DNA of 64,000 bases from Cohnella sp. WQ 127256 (GCF_024519285.1 NZ_JAMZCY010000008.1:1-64000); one strand, 5' to 3'. Shown: positions 19,013 through 28,208, counted from the stretch's first letter. Made by a program: numbers and translations. Notes: generated by a model not told the origin, from the letters alone.

Positions 19013-19915
19013 TTATACCCTCCGATCCTCAGACCGGCCGAATAATCCGGTTGGTTTAATGAGAAGTACAACAATCAGGGCTAGAAATACGAAGGCATCC
19101 TTATAAGCTGACAATTCGGGAGGAAGGAAGCCGACAAACAGAATTTCACTGAAGCCTAGAATTAGACCGCCGACTGCTGCGCCGGGGATACTGCCGATTC
19201 CTCCGATAACGGCGGCAACGAATGCTTTGAGGCCGGGTACGAAGCCCATATAGGGCTCGATTCTACCGTAACGTCCTGCCATCATGATGCCTGCGATTGC
19301 AGCTAGTGCAGATCCAACTATAAAGGCAGTTCTTACGACGGAGTTCGTATTCACACCCATCAGGATGGAAGCGTTCATGTTCTCGGCGCAAGCCCGCATC
19401 GCGATGCCGATCTTAGTTTTCTTGATGAAGAACGTTAAGCCTATGAGTAAAACTATCGTTGTGACTATAATGACGATGTTCATCATAGGAAAGGCTACGC
19501 TACCGACCTGAACCATGGAATTGAGATAGGATGGAAGCGTGAATGCTTTTGGCTGCGGGGAGAGGATCATCATCGCTAGGTTTTGGATCAGAATCGATAC
19601 CGCGAACGAAGTGACAAGAGTGGTCTCTTCCGGCTTGCTCCTAAGCGGACGATATGCGAGTCTCTCAATCGATAAGCCGATCAGAGCGACGAATGCGAGT
19701 GAGAGCACAACAGCGATTGGAAAGGGAAGAAGCCAATGTGCAACTAAACCTGCTGCCGTATAGGAGGAGATCATCAGCAGATCTCCATGTGCGAAGTTGA
19801 TTAGACGCAGAATGCCATATACGAGTGTATAACCGATCGCAATCAAGGCATAGACGCTTCCTAATCCAAAGCCGTTTATTAACTGCTGAATAATGTATTC
19901 GGCTGAGTAGACCAT
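19013..19915 (-). CDS. livH: LivH-like ABC permease
   Basis: A 300-residue membrane protein with about eight helices. It has the LivH stretch GYTLVYGILRLINFAHGDLL near the N-terminus and the coupling loop GIAMRACAENMNASILMGV. It forms the channel with the LivM-like protein. Its AGGAGG ribosome site is made of the last codons of the livF-like gene (stop 19919), so the two are probably translationally coupled. Substrate class: amino acids or small amides. Confidence 0.93.
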   Translation of the reverse strand: MVYSAEYIIQQLINGFGLGSVYALIAIGYTLVYGILRLINFAHGDLLMISSYTAAGLVAHWLLPFPIAVVLSLAFVALIGLSIERLAYRPLRSKPEETTLVTSFAVSILIQNLAMMILSPQPKAFTLPSYLNSMVQVGSVAFPMMNIVIIVTTIVLLIGLTFFIKKTKIGIAMRACAENMNASILMGVNTNSVVRTAFIVGSALAAIAGIMMAGRYGRIEPYMGFVPGLKAFVAAVIGGIGSIPGAAVGGLILGFSEILFVGFLPPELSAYKDAFVFLALIVVLLIKPTGLFGRSEDRRV

Positions 19916-19918
19916 CTA

Positions 19919-20623
19919 TTAACCTCCTAAGTAAGCCTTTTTGATATCTGGGTTGTGGATCAGATCGGAAGCTTTGCCTTCCAGCTTGACGGAGCCCGTC
20001 TCCAGTACATAGGCACGATCGGCTATCTGGAGCGATTCGTAAGCATTCTGTTCCACGAGCAGAATGGTCATGTTGTTTTTCCTAAGCAATTGGATAACTT
20101 CGAAGATCTTCTCGACCATAATTGGGGCTAGCCCCAATGAAGGCTCGTCCAACAGAAGCAGCTGGGGCTTGCTCATCAATGCACGTCCCATGGCCAGCAT
20201 CTGTTGCTCGCCGCCACTTAGTGCACCTGCTGGTAGCTTCTCCCGTTGCTTAAGAACCGGAAACAAGCTGTAGATCCATTCGATATCGTCCTTCAGATTG
20301 TCAGAGGACTTGCGAGTGTAGGCGCCCATCAGCAGATTTTCCATGATGGTCAATTGTGAGAATACCTGTCTTCCTTCCGGTGAATGTGCCATTCCTAAGG
20401 AAACAATTTTGTAGGGCGGCGTTCGAGCTAAGTCTCGCTCCAGAAACTCAATCGTACCCGTTCGAGGCTTGAGCAGCCCGGATAGTGTCCGAAGTGTTGT
20501 GGTCTTACCGGCTCCATTGGCCCCGAGCAGGGCGACCAATTCACCTTGGTTGACCTCAAAGGAGACATCTCTAAGCACATGGATTTGGTCATAGTAGACG
20601 TTAATGTTTTGGACTTTAAGCAT
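19919..20623 (-). CDS. livF: LivF-like ABC ATPase
   Basis: A 234-residue ATPase from the ATG at 20623. Walker A is GANGAGKTT, the signature is LSGGEQQMLAMGRAL and Walker B is LLLLDEPSLGLAP. A longer frame exists back to 20698, but homologues begin at MLKVQNINVYY, and GGAGGG lies 9 bp before the 20623 ATG. The start overlaps the end of the livG-like gene by 8 bp, which indicates translational coupling. It powers import together with the LivG-like ATPase. Confidence 0.92.
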   Translation of the reverse strand: MLKVQNINVYYDQIHVLRDVSFEVNQGELVALLGANGAGKTTTLRTLSGLLKPRTGTIEFLERDLARTPPYKIVSLGMAHSPEGRQVFSQLTIMENLLMGAYTRKSSDNLKDDIEWIYSLFPVLKQREKLPAGALSGGEQQMLAMGRALMSKPQLLLLDEPSLGLAPIMVEKIFEVIQLLRKNNMTILLVEQNAYESLQIADRAYVLETGSVKLEGKASDLIHNPDIKKAYLGG

Positions 20624-21386
20624 GTTCTGCAGCCCTCCCCAGATAAGCTCTAATGACCTCGGGATTGGAACGAATCTCCTCAGGGTTTCCTTCAGCAATG
20701 AGCTGTCCGTAATTCAGAACTTGAATATGCTCGCATAGCTTCATGACGAATGGAATGTCATGTTCAATCAGTAGGATGCTTAGATCATATTGGTCACGAA
20801 TATTTTTGATCATGGTCATAAGCTCAATCGATTCGTTTGGATTCATCCCAGCGGCGGGCTCGTCCAACAGTAGCAGCTTCGGGCTCAGAGCGAGTGCACG
20901 TGCAATTTCTAGCTTCCTCTGATTTCCGTAGGACAGGCTACGTGCTTTATGATCCTTTAGTGCAATCAGTCCAACCGTTTCAAGCAGCTGTTCAGCCTTG
21001 TGAACGATCTCCTTCTCTTCCTGTTTGAAACTGGGGAGACAAAGTAGAGTGGAGAAGAGTCCGTATTTCTTATGGATCTGTGCGGCGATCATTATATTTT
21101 CTAGAACACTGAGCTCCTTAAATAGACGGATGTTCTGGAATGTACGGGCAAGTCCTAGTCCAGCAATCTGATCAGGCCGCTTACGTGTAATGTCCTCACC
21201 GAGAAACAAAACTTTCCCTTCGGTAGGCTGTACTAGTGAGGTCAGCATGTTGAAGACGGTTGTTTTGCCAGCCCCGTTCGGTCCGATGAGCCCATGAATG
21301 ATGCCTGGCTCTATGCGCAAAGTGTAGGAATTGACGGCGGTTAGACCTCTATATTTCTTGGTTAGATTAACGGCTTCGAGAATCAC
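20616..21386 (-). CDS. livG: LivG-like ABC ATPase
   Basis: An ATPase of about 256 residues with Walker A GPNGAGKTT, signature SLSYGNQRKLEIARAL, Walker B LLLLDEPAAGMNP and the LivG-specific insertion after the Q loop (FKELSVLENIMIAAQIHKK). The start is most likely the GTG at 21386, 8 bp after AGGAGG. A GTG at 21395 overlaps that ribosome site and is less likely. It follows the GntR gene by about 20 bp on the same transcript. Confidence 0.92.
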   Translation of the reverse strand: MILEAVNLTKKYRGLTAVNSYTLRIEPGIIHGLIGPNGAGKTTVFNMLTSLVQPTEGKVLFLGEDITRKRPDQIAGLGLARTFQNIRLFKELSVLENIMIAAQIHKKYGLFSTLLCLPSFKQEEKEIVHKAEQLLETVGLIALKDHKARSLSYGNQRKLEIARALALSPKLLLLDEPAAGMNPNESIELMTMIKNIRDQYDLSILLIEHDIPFVMKLCEHIQVLNYGQLIAEGNPEEIRSNPEVIRAYLGRAAEHA

Positions 21387-21406
21387 GGGCCGCACCTCCT
21401 ATTTGC

Positions 21407-22057
21407 TTAGATGAAATCCGTAGAAAAAATACGATTACGAGTGCTGCTAACATGATCGATCATTAGCTTCTTAGCACCTGCGGCATCCTTACGCTTAATG
21501 AGCTCTACGAGTTGAATATGATCGTTCATGGAGTAGGAGCTACCGATCTTAAGATCGAGGTATAGTACACGCTGCATGGTGTCTAGGATGTTGATGACCA
21601 TCTTCTTGAGCCGTAGATTGTTACTGGCTTCAGCTATCGCGACATGGAACTCGAAGTTCAGCTTCATGATTTGCACCTCGTCCGTTGGCTGGCTCTGCTG
21701 GGCATCCGTATTGATTAGGGCTTCCAGCTTCCGAAGTGTCTGTTCATTTGCATGTGTTGCTGCCAGCTCCGCTGCCGCGCCCTCAAGCAAGACACGTAGT
21801 GTAAATAATTCACCTAAATCCTTCAGATTAACTTGGCTAACTAAACAGCCTTTATAAGGAAGAATCTCGATTAAGCCATCATGCTTCAGGAAATTGAAGG
21901 CTTCACGAACGGGTGTTTTGCTGACATGAAATCGATCCGCAATTTCTCCAACGTTTAGTGCTTCCCCGGGCCTTAATTGACCGTACACAATCATCTCTTT
22001 GATCTGACTGTAAACCTTATCTGTTAATGAAAATTTGCCCGTAGTAGGAGCTGTCAT
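21407..22057 (-). CDS. GntR-family (FadR/FCD type) transcriptional regulator
   Basis: A 216-residue protein. The N-terminal winged helix-turn-helix (residues about 10-75) has the GntR pattern YGQLRPGEALNVGEIADRF then VSKTPVREAFNFL. The C-terminal helical FCD ligand domain (about 80-210) shows FTLRVLLEGAAAELAA and histidines in FEFHVAIAEASNN, which usually bind a metal that helps hold an organic acid effector. GGGAGGC lies 5 bp before the ATG. It is the second gene of the operon it presumably represses; an AT-rich repeat at 23010-23028 is the candidate operator. Effector unknown, perhaps the imported compound. Confidence 0.92.
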   Translation of the reverse strand: MTAPTTGKFSLTDKVYSQIKEMIVYGQLRPGEALNVGEIADRFHVSKTPVREAFNFLKHDGLIEILPYKGCLVSQVNLKDLGELFTLRVLLEGAAAELAATHANEQTLRKLEALINTDAQQSQPTDEVQIMKLNFEFHVAIAEASNNLRLKKMVINILDTMQRVLYLDLKIGSSYSMNDHIQLVELIKRKDAAGAKKLMIDHVSSTRNRIFSTDFI

Positions 22058-22087
22058 ATAGAGCCTCCCTATTGGAAAAAGAATGAA

Positions 22088-22987
22088 TTATAAGCGGATG
22101 ATTTCGATTGGGGTAACGATGCCATTCTTCAAAAGGACGACAGGAAAGCTGTCGCAATTATGAACAGCGGCTGTCCGACCCTGCTTGTCGACGACGATCA
22201 GACCCCCATACTCTCCGGTAAGCTGAGTCATCCTTGCAATGGCGTGCTTCGCGACCTCAATGGGGGCTTGGCCGTTTGCAATGCCGTCCTGTACGAACTT
22301 AGCCGTCAATGTCAGAATGAAGGCTTCGCCTCTTCCCGTGCAGACGACTGAACAATCTATGGAAGCAAATATACCTCCACCAATGAAGGGAGTATCTCCA
22401 ACTCTTCCGGGTAGCTTCAGGAAAGAGCCCCCGGTGGAAGAAGCAGCTGCAAGGTAGCCTTCGTTGTCCAGTAACACACAACCGACGGTGTCGGTCTCTT
22501 TCTTAAGTCCAGTAAAGGCGCTGAATTCAAGCTCCCTACCTTCTTGAAGGAGCTGCTTGGCGGTTTGCCAAGATTTGAGCTGCTCGTCTGTGATGCAGTT
22601 ATCTTCCTCAAAACCCTGCTCTTTAGCGAAAGAGGTCGCACCCTCTCCGGCTAGAACGACATGCTTGCTGTTCTCCATCACTTTTCTGGCTACGGATACT
22701 GCCTGGCGAATCCCTTTCATAGCGGCTACTGCTGCGAACTTGCCAGTTAAGCCATCCATAATCGCGCCATCTACTTCGACATAACCGTTACGATTGAGCA
22801 CGGATCCAAGTCCTGCATTGAACAATGGATTGTTTTCAAGTGTGATGATGGCTTCTTCTACTGCATCGAGTCGGCTACCGGCCTGCTCCAATCTTGCATA
22901 CCCCTTGAGGGCTGCTTGTTCCAAACCTTGTATATAGTGAGGCTCTGTACTCGTTTCGACGCTTCCGTGAACAAGGATGACGCTCAT
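22088..22987 (-). CDS. Isoaspartyl peptidase / L-asparaginase-like Ntn hydrolase
   Basis: A 299-residue protein of the plant-type asparaginase (T2) family. These proenzymes self-cleave before a threonine, which becomes the nucleophile. Here that is Thr167 in ETDTVGCVLLD. Substrate-loop motifs GRVGDTPFIGGGI and CTGRGEAFI follow. I place the start at 22987, with AAGGAG about 9 bp before the ATG; an in-frame extension to 23059 lacks support and would overlap the promoter. The usual N-terminal HGGAG is replaced by HGSVE, so specificity may differ from classic isoaspartyl peptidase. It has no signal peptide, so it is cytoplasmic. It is the first gene of the operon that encodes an ABC importer and a creatininase-family enzyme. 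Confidence 0.88.
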   Translation of the reverse strand: MSVILVHGSVETSTEPHYIQGLEQAALKGYARLEQAGSRLDAVEEAIITLENNPLFNAGLGSVLNRNGYVEVDGAIMDGLTGKFAAVAAMKGIRQAVSVARKVMENSKHVVLAGEGATSFAKEQGFEEDNCITDEQLKSWQTAKQLLQEGRELEFSAFTGLKKETDTVGCVLLDNEGYLAAASSTGGSFLKLPGRVGDTPFIGGGIFASIDCSVVCTGRGEAFILTLTAKFVQDGIANGQAPIEVAKHAIARMTQLTGEYGGLIVVDKQGRTAAVHNCDSFPVVLLKNGIVTPIEIIRL

Positions 22988-23009
22988 GGTCCTTGACTCC
23001 TTTGATGAC

Positions 23010-23028
23010 TGATATATTAGTGATATAT
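23010..23028 (-). promoter_or_regulatory. Candidate GntR operator
   Basis: TGATATAT occurs twice, 11 bp apart (23010-23017 and 23021-23028), just downstream of the operon promoter. A repressor bound here would block transcription. The assignment to the GntR protein is inference from position only. Confidence 0.4.
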
Positions 23029-23046
23029 TTCTATGACATTGGAGAA

Positions 23047-23075
23047 ATACTAACATCATAAAAGACGTATTTCAA
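23047..23075 (-). promoter_or_regulatory. Sigma-A-type promoter of the peptidase-GntR-ABC-creatininase operon
   Basis: On the minus strand, TTGAAA (23075-23070), a 17-bp spacer and TAGTAT (23052-23047). It lies about 60 bp upstream of the first start codon at 22987, and no other strong promoter is visible in the operon. Confidence 0.7.
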
Positions 23076-23685
23076 TAATATTGCTAAATTTGTGTTAGTT
23101 TAAATTACATACATGGTTATATTTCTAAATATTTCTATTTATTGAACGAATAATGGGTGTTATCAGACTTATTGTGTAATATTTTGTGACATTGTTTATA
23201 ATTTGTTGCGAAAATATAGCTTCGACATGTAAGTGGATAAATTGAATGATGTTGGTAATGAGGTTTTACAGACAAGCTAACTGGAAATGTACTGTTAATT
23301 CGTGCTTTCATCACTAAAAGCACGCAATTACATGGAAAAGTCCATTTATTTCGTTACGTTTCCTCTCGAAGGTGACCAAACTAGTCTGATTAACTGTATT
23401 TTTCCAGTTGCTGAGTCCATACGAGGCTTTTGGGGAAAAACAACTGGTCAAATCCATTTATTTCAAAAGAGAGCAGAGACCACCGCCATCCAAAAGGACG
23501 GAGAAGCCGTTGTACTTAGCCTCAAAAACAAAACGGGAGCGCTTTAGTAACTACTGGTTCAGTCAATCTCTTAAAGCGATTTAGAAATATATATTGTGCA
23601 ATCCTGTGCTGAAAATTAATGGTAGAATAGAGAAACACTAAACTTCTTCCTAAATGTATAAGACGTACGCAGATTAGATGGAGGA
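23076..23685. other. AT-rich intergenic region between divergent operons
   Basis: It separates the minus-strand operon from the large LuxR-type gene. It holds one doubtful short frame (23332-23547) and no terminator, RNA gene or insertion sequence that I can recognise. Confidence 0.5.
23332..23547 (+). CDS. Doubtful 71-residue hypothetical protein
   Basis: A frame from an ATG (MEKSIYFVTF) to TAG, which could extend to 23302. The composition is protein-like (mixed charged and hydrophobic residues, ending LSLKNKTGAL), but no ribosome binding site precedes either ATG and I recognise no family. It could be a chance frame or a fragment of a lost gene. It is not similar to the missing N-lobe of the neighbouring kinase-like protein. 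Confidence 0.25.
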   Translation: MEKSIYFVTFPLEGDQTSLINCIFPVAESIRGFWGKTTGQIHLFQKRAETTAIQKDGEAVVLSLKNKTGAL

Positions 23686-26600
23686 TTGGATAACATTTCA
23701 CTCACTGAGGGAATTAATCTACGGGATTTAATGAATGAGACTCCGATGGAAGTTTCATCTTTCTTACATATAGCAGTCGGACTGACGGAATTAGTAAATG
23801 CCATACATAAACGGGACATCATCATCGGGAATTTGAATCCAACGGGTGTTAGATTCCATTCAGAATTGAATCTAGCTGAGCTTGAAGAGAAGCGGATTAT
23901 GGATTACGCCTATCTGTCACCTGAACAAATAGGTAGGATCAATCTTGAGGCTGACGAGCGCAGCGATTTGTATGCACTGGGGTTCATTTTCTATGAAATG
24001 CTTACAGGAAGCTTGCCATTTCAAGCTTTGAATACAGAAGATTGGTTACATGCCACCCTTGCTGTAGCACCCACTCCTCTAAGGGAGCTACGTTCGGAGA
24101 TCGCGGGTTCGCTCGAAGCCATGATCATGAAGCTGTTGTCGAAGACACCTGAAGAGCGGTATCAAAGTGCTTACGGTTTATTAACCGATCTACAAACATG
24201 CGCTTCATCTATGGAAAAAAGCGGTGAAATTATCCCATTCGACATTGCTCTTGTGGATGAGGCTAGTCGGTTTCGGCTTCCACATGTCCTCTTCGGTCGT
24301 GAGGTGGAAGAAGAGAAACTTCGCGGAGCATACGAACAGGCTCGTACGGGTTTGTTAGAGTTCGTCGTTGTTTCAGGTCGGGCTGGCAGTGGGAAAACAG
24401 CGCTTATCCGTGAGCTTCAGGTACCGGTTATCAGGGAAGGCGGACAGTTCATTGCCGGTAAATGTGATCTGATGAATCGGGAACTTCCATTCGCGCCAAT
24501 CCTTCAGGCGCTGCGAAGATTGATTCGGCAAGTGTGGAGCGAATTCCCGGAAAGAGCTGCAGAATTGAAGGTACAGTTAACGGCGGCATTAGGCCCAGGA
24601 GCTGGCGTTATTGTACAGCTCCTGCCGGAAGCGGCCAAGCTTCTCGGACAGCTTCCTTCTCTGGAACAACTCCCTCCTGCTGAGGCAGCGATTCGTTTTC
24701 GCCGCTTGCTACCTATTTTTATTCAAGTATTTGCGCGAAAGGAACATCCTCTTGTTATTTTCCTAGACGATCTTCAATGGGCAGATTCTGCTACTATGGA
24801 TGTCCTTCGTTCGGTCGTACAGGACCCAACCCTGCATCATATATTAATGATTGGCGCATTCCGGGACGAACCAGTACCTAGCTTGACGGATAACGGAGAG
24901 ACCCAGGATGCGGCAGCATTATGGATCGACCATTCATTTTCCTCGAATAAGGCCGATTCAAATTCAACTCTACAGGTTCAGCATATTGCACTCCGTTCAC
25001 TGTCCTACATCGATGTGAGACAATTTGTATCCCATATTCTGAACGAAAATTCGGCTCGTATTCGATTACTCGCGGAGTTCCTATACCATCGAACAGGTGG
25101 TAATTCCTTATACTTAAACCGTTTTCTGGATAGTCTCTACCGTGAGAAAAAGATTTATTACGATGAGGATCAAGCGGCATGGAACTGGGATGCTGCTGTC
25201 GTTACACAGATGCCTGAGGATCCGGATATTCTCTATTTAATTGGGACTCGCATCCGTATGCTACCCCCTGAAACGATTGAACTCCTTGCTATCGGTGCCG
25301 CCATCGGTCACCGTTTCCATCTCTCTATAATTGCTCTAGTAAGTGGCCGATCCAAGCAAAATATTCGCCAGCTTCTACACTCCGTCGAGGAAGAAGGCTT
25401 GTTATCTCGGGAGAAGGATGCAGATGAGGGAGGAACGGACGAGGGTTATTATACTTTTCTGCATGATCGGGTGCAGCAAGTCGCTTATCAGACGATCCTC
25501 GACACGGAACAAGCGAGTCTGCATCTGAAGATCGGACGCGTGATGCGTGATCATCTATTCGACCGGCTCGAACAATCTATTTTCGATAAAGTCTATCATT
25601 TGAACCTGGGTAGTAACGAGATAGTGGATAAGGCCGAGATTATGGAGCTGGCTGGCTTTAATCTTCAGGCAGGATTGAAATCCAAAGCAACAACAGCCTA
25701 TGCAGCTGCTTTGCATTTCCTAGAAATCGGTTTGGAGCTTGCTCAGGACGATGGAGTGGGGACGAATTCACTCGCTTATCGCTTATTACTGGAGATGCCC
25801 GAATGCGAATATATGTGTGGACGCATGGACCGTGCAGAAGAGCTGCTTAATCAGTTGATGAATCGCACTATAGACTTAGTTGAGCGTTCGCATATTCACC
25901 TGATTAGAATCACGATGAATGCGTATCTCAAAAGAGATCATCTCGCCGTGAATATCGGTCTACAGGCACTAGAAGAATTCGGCTGGAAGTTGCCGAGGCA
26001 GCCTTCTAAATCACTCATTATTAAAGAAGTCGTCATGACGCAAATCGCATTGAACAGAATGGGCGATGACTTGTCACAGTTACCTATAAACCGTGATCCC
26101 CATTATAAAGCCCTGTCGGAACTGGTCAAGGCGATGTCGACTTCGGTGTTTACATTAAGCTTGGAGCTGTCGGCTGTGTTATTTTCTAGGTTTGTTCGTT
26201 ATGGATTGAAGCATGGAAGCAACGAAGCGTTTGCTTATCTCCTTGCGGGTTACGGCTTGGTCATTCTCAGGAATAAAATATCTTTCGCCCAAACTGGACT
26301 TCATTATATAAATACGGCATTTCAACTATCAGCGGCTATGGAGAGTGCGGACCTGCTATGCCGATTGCACTATATAATGGGACTCGCAGTGTACATACAG
26401 AAACCAGATGAAGGCGTCGAGCATTTCGAGCAGTCTGTTCGCTGTGGGATGGAATCCGCCAATCTGACTTACGTTAGTATCGCGATGTTGACGGGTACGA
26501 CGAGTCATGTCGGAGACTTATATACTTTGTCTGAACGGGTAACGAAATATGAAGAAATTTCACAGCAGCTTGTGGATGAAGTGACGCTCAATATCTTTCG

Positions 26601-28080
26601 TATTGCGAGATGGTATATGGCACAACTACAGGGGGGGAATGGCGAAAATAGTGAAGTCGTAATTCCGGTGCAGAACGAGCGTTTTGAGGAAACTCTGAAT
26701 AACGAGGTCTACTATACGTGTTCCTGTAAGATCGAGATCGCTTATTTGTTCGGACGCTACGAAGAAGCCCTCGAATGGGTGGAGCAGGGCAAATTCAACA
26801 CTTTCAGGCAAATTCGCATGCAAGTTCGCAAGCAGCATGTGTATCATTCGTTGACGCTTGCTGCCATTCATACGGAGGTGCTGTCGGAAGAGCGTAAAGA
26901 CATTCGTGCTAAGCTTGGTCAGCAATTAAGAGAAATGAAGAAATGGTCTGGCTATTATGGGAGGAATTCTTCGGCTTACTTACTGATCAAGGCTGAGTTG
27001 CAGCGTATCGATGGAAATCTAGTGGTTGCTGCAAGGGGATACGAGGAAGCAATTTATGAAGCCCGCAAAGAAAGTAATCGGTTAATAGAAGCCATCGCTT
27101 GCGAGCGGGCATCCTTATTTTATAGAGAAGCGGGTAGTGTTACTGGAGCGGATGTGCTATTGGCAGATGCTTGTGAGGCTTATTCGGTATGGGGAGCGGC
27201 TGCTAAAGTAAGGAAAATAAAAGAGGCAAACCCCGAGCTTCGATTTGCTACTGTTGAACAACAAGAGGATAGGGCGGCTACGGTGGCGGATAGAGCAGGG
27301 GAGATTGAAGCTTCGAGAGAGATGATTCCCCTATTCGTTGACGAAAAAGCGCTTATTAAGAAGATCACGGGATGGTCGAGATCAGGGGATAACCAAGAAG
27401 TGACGCAGCCCTTCCTAGAAACAGCCCTTAGTTATTTAGGTGCGGAAAAGGGTTATGTATTGAATAGTTACGAGCCTGGTCTAACGATTGAAGCTCAGAG
27501 GGGTGGAAAGGAAGCTAGCCTAGGGGAGGGCTCTTATGCGGAAGCGATTGTTCGCTATGTCGTCAAGACAGGGGAATCGGTCGTGCTAGCAGATGCTTCT
27601 CGTAGCTCCTATGCCGCTGATCCTTATATTTGCTCCAGCCAGCCAAAGTCTGTTCTGTGTATGCCTGTGCTTTTTCCGGGACAATCGCAATCCTCTGTAC
27701 TTTATATGGAAAATAATCTGATCCCTGGTGTATTTACTGCGGAGAGATTGGAAGTGCTAGATCTCATGATCACCCGTATGGTGTACATGAAATCGTTAGA
27801 GGATTCCCATGCACAAATCAGCGCTTCTGGCGAATCGGCGGACAGCCCATCAGAGAATTCTATTGAAGAATCACAGTCATCCGATAGCTTACTGACGAAT
27901 CGTGAAACGGAAATTTTATTCGCCCTGGCAGATGGTTTATCCAATAAGGAAGTCGCCGTTCGTTTTGGATTAACGGAAGGAACAGTCAAAAACTACTTGT
28001 TTCACTTGTATAGCAAGCTAGGGATTAAACGGAGGTCTCAGGCGATTGCACGTGCGAGAGAACTGGGGCTATTAGACTAG
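23686..28080 (+). CDS. Large LuxR-type regulator: degenerate kinase lobe, AAA/STAND ATPase, GAF-like domain, HTH
   Basis: About 1464 residues. Residues 1-115 match only the C-lobe of a PknK-type Ser/Thr kinase (LSPEQIGRINLEADERSDLY, FYEMLTGSLPF). The catalytic loop reads GNLNPTGV where HKDINPSN is usual, and the DFG segment is absent, so it is a pseudokinase. An ATPase follows (Walker A GRAGSGKTA at 231-239, Walker B LVIFLDDLQWAD near 355-366), then a long TPR-like region, a GAF-like domain (about 1230-1370) and a LuxR HTH (LTNRETEILFALADGLSNKE, about 1403-1464). There is no in-frame ATG before residue 15. The TTG at 23686 directly abuts GGAGGA; an ATT at 23692 is better spaced. An in-frame TAA at 23659 rules out a longer N-terminus. 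It sits in front of the SLH array and is a candidate regulator of it. Confidence 0.85.
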   Translation: MDNISLTEGINLRDLMNETPMEVSSFLHIAVGLTELVNAIHKRDIIIGNLNPTGVRFHSELNLAELEEKRIMDYAYLSPEQIGRINLEADERSDLYALGFIFYEMLTGSLPFQALNTEDWLHATLAVAPTPLRELRSEIAGSLEAMIMKLLSKTPEERYQSAYGLLTDLQTCASSMEKSGEIIPFDIALVDEASRFRLPHVLFGREVEEEKLRGAYEQARTGLLEFVVVSGRAGSGKTALIRELQVPVIREGGQFIAGKCDLMNRELPFAPILQALRRLIRQVWSEFPERAAELKVQLTAALGPGAGVIVQLLPEAAKLLGQLPSLEQLPPAEAAIRFRRLLPIFIQVFARKEHPLVIFLDDLQWADSATMDVLRSVVQDPTLHHILMIGAFRDEPVPSLTDNGETQDAAALWIDHSFSSNKADSNSTLQVQHIALRSLSYIDVRQFVSHILNENSARIRLLAEFLYHRTGGNSLYLNRFLDSLYREKKIYYDEDQAAWNWDAAVVTQMPEDPDILYLIGTRIRMLPPETIELLAIGAAIGHRFHLSIIALVSGRSKQNIRQLLHSVEEEGLLSREKDADEGGTDEGYYTFLHDRVQQVAYQTILDTEQASLHLKIGRVMRDHLFDRLEQSIFDKVYHLNLGSNEIVDKAEIMELAGFNLQAGLKSKATTAYAAALHFLEIGLELAQDDGVGTNSLAYRLLLEMPECEYMCGRMDRAEELLNQLMNRTIDLVERSHIHLIRITMNAYLKRDHLAVNIGLQALEEFGWKLPRQPSKSLIIKEVVMTQIALNRMGDDLSQLPINRDPHYKALSELVKAMSTSVFTLSLELSAVLFSRFVRYGLKHGSNEAFAYLLAGYGLVILRNKISFAQTGLHYINTAFQLSAAMESADLLCRLHYIMGLAVYIQKPDEGVEHFEQSVRCGMESANLTYVSIAMLTGTTSHVGDLYTLSERVTKYEEISQQLVDEVTLNIFRIARWYMAQLQGGNGENSEVVIPVQNERFEETLNNEVYYTCSCKIEIAYLFGRYEEALEWVEQGKFNTFRQIRMQVRKQHVYHSLTLAAIHTEVLSEERKDIRAKLGQQLREMKKWSGYYGRNSSAYLLIKAELQRIDGNLVVAARGYEEAIYEARKESNRLIEAIACERASLFYREAGSVTGADVLLADACEAYSVWGAAAKVRKIKEANPELRFATVEQQEDRAATVADRAGEIEASREMIPLFVDEKALIKKITGWSRSGDNQEVTQPFLETALSYLGAEKGYVLNSYEPGLTIEAQRGGKEASLGEGSYAEAIVRYVVKTGESVVLADASRSSYAADPYICSSQPKSVLCMPVLFPGQSQSSVLYMENNLIPGVFTAERLEVLDLMITRMVYMKSLEDSHAQISASGESADSPSENSIEESQSSDSLLTNRETEILFALADGLSNKEVAVRFGLTEGTVKNYLFHLYSKLGIKRRSQAIARARELGLLD

Positions 28081-28102
28081 TTGTAAGGGATAGGACTATA
28101 GT

Positions 28103-28143
28103 AAGCCAATAATTGGAGACGTAATTGTCTAATTGTTGGCTTA
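28103..28143 (+). terminator. Terminator after the LuxR-type regulator (cassette copy 1)
   Basis: 12-bp arms AAGCCAATAATT / AATTGTTGGCTT with one G-T pair, then a T-rich stretch. The right arm shares ATTGTTGG with the terminators at 31886, 35261 and 57792. Confidence 0.8.
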
Positions 28144-28165
28144 TTTCGACTTTATTTTCGAAAAA

Positions 28166-28208
28166 CTAACTTTAGTTAGGTTCTTTTTTCATAGAAAGAT
28201 GTTATATT
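28166..28208 (+). promoter_or_regulatory. Palindrome plus promoter, cassette copy 1
   Basis: The inverted repeat CTAAC-TTTA-GTTAG (28166-28179) is followed after 23 bp by a -10 box TATATT (28203-28208). The sequence between and around (TTTTCATAG.AAG.TGTTATATT) is almost the same as at 57852-57894. The palindrome ends where a -35 element would lie, the usual place for an activator. Confidence 0.65.

Noticed and set aside
20624..20698. 25-residue extension of the LivF-like ATPase
   Set aside because: It overlaps the end of livG by a further 75 bp and is unlike the family N-terminus; the ATG at 20623 has GGAGGG in the right place.
22988..23059. 24-residue extension of the asparaginase-like protein
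   Set aside because: It would cover the operator and promoter region and has no ribosome site; the ATG at 22987 has AAGGAG.
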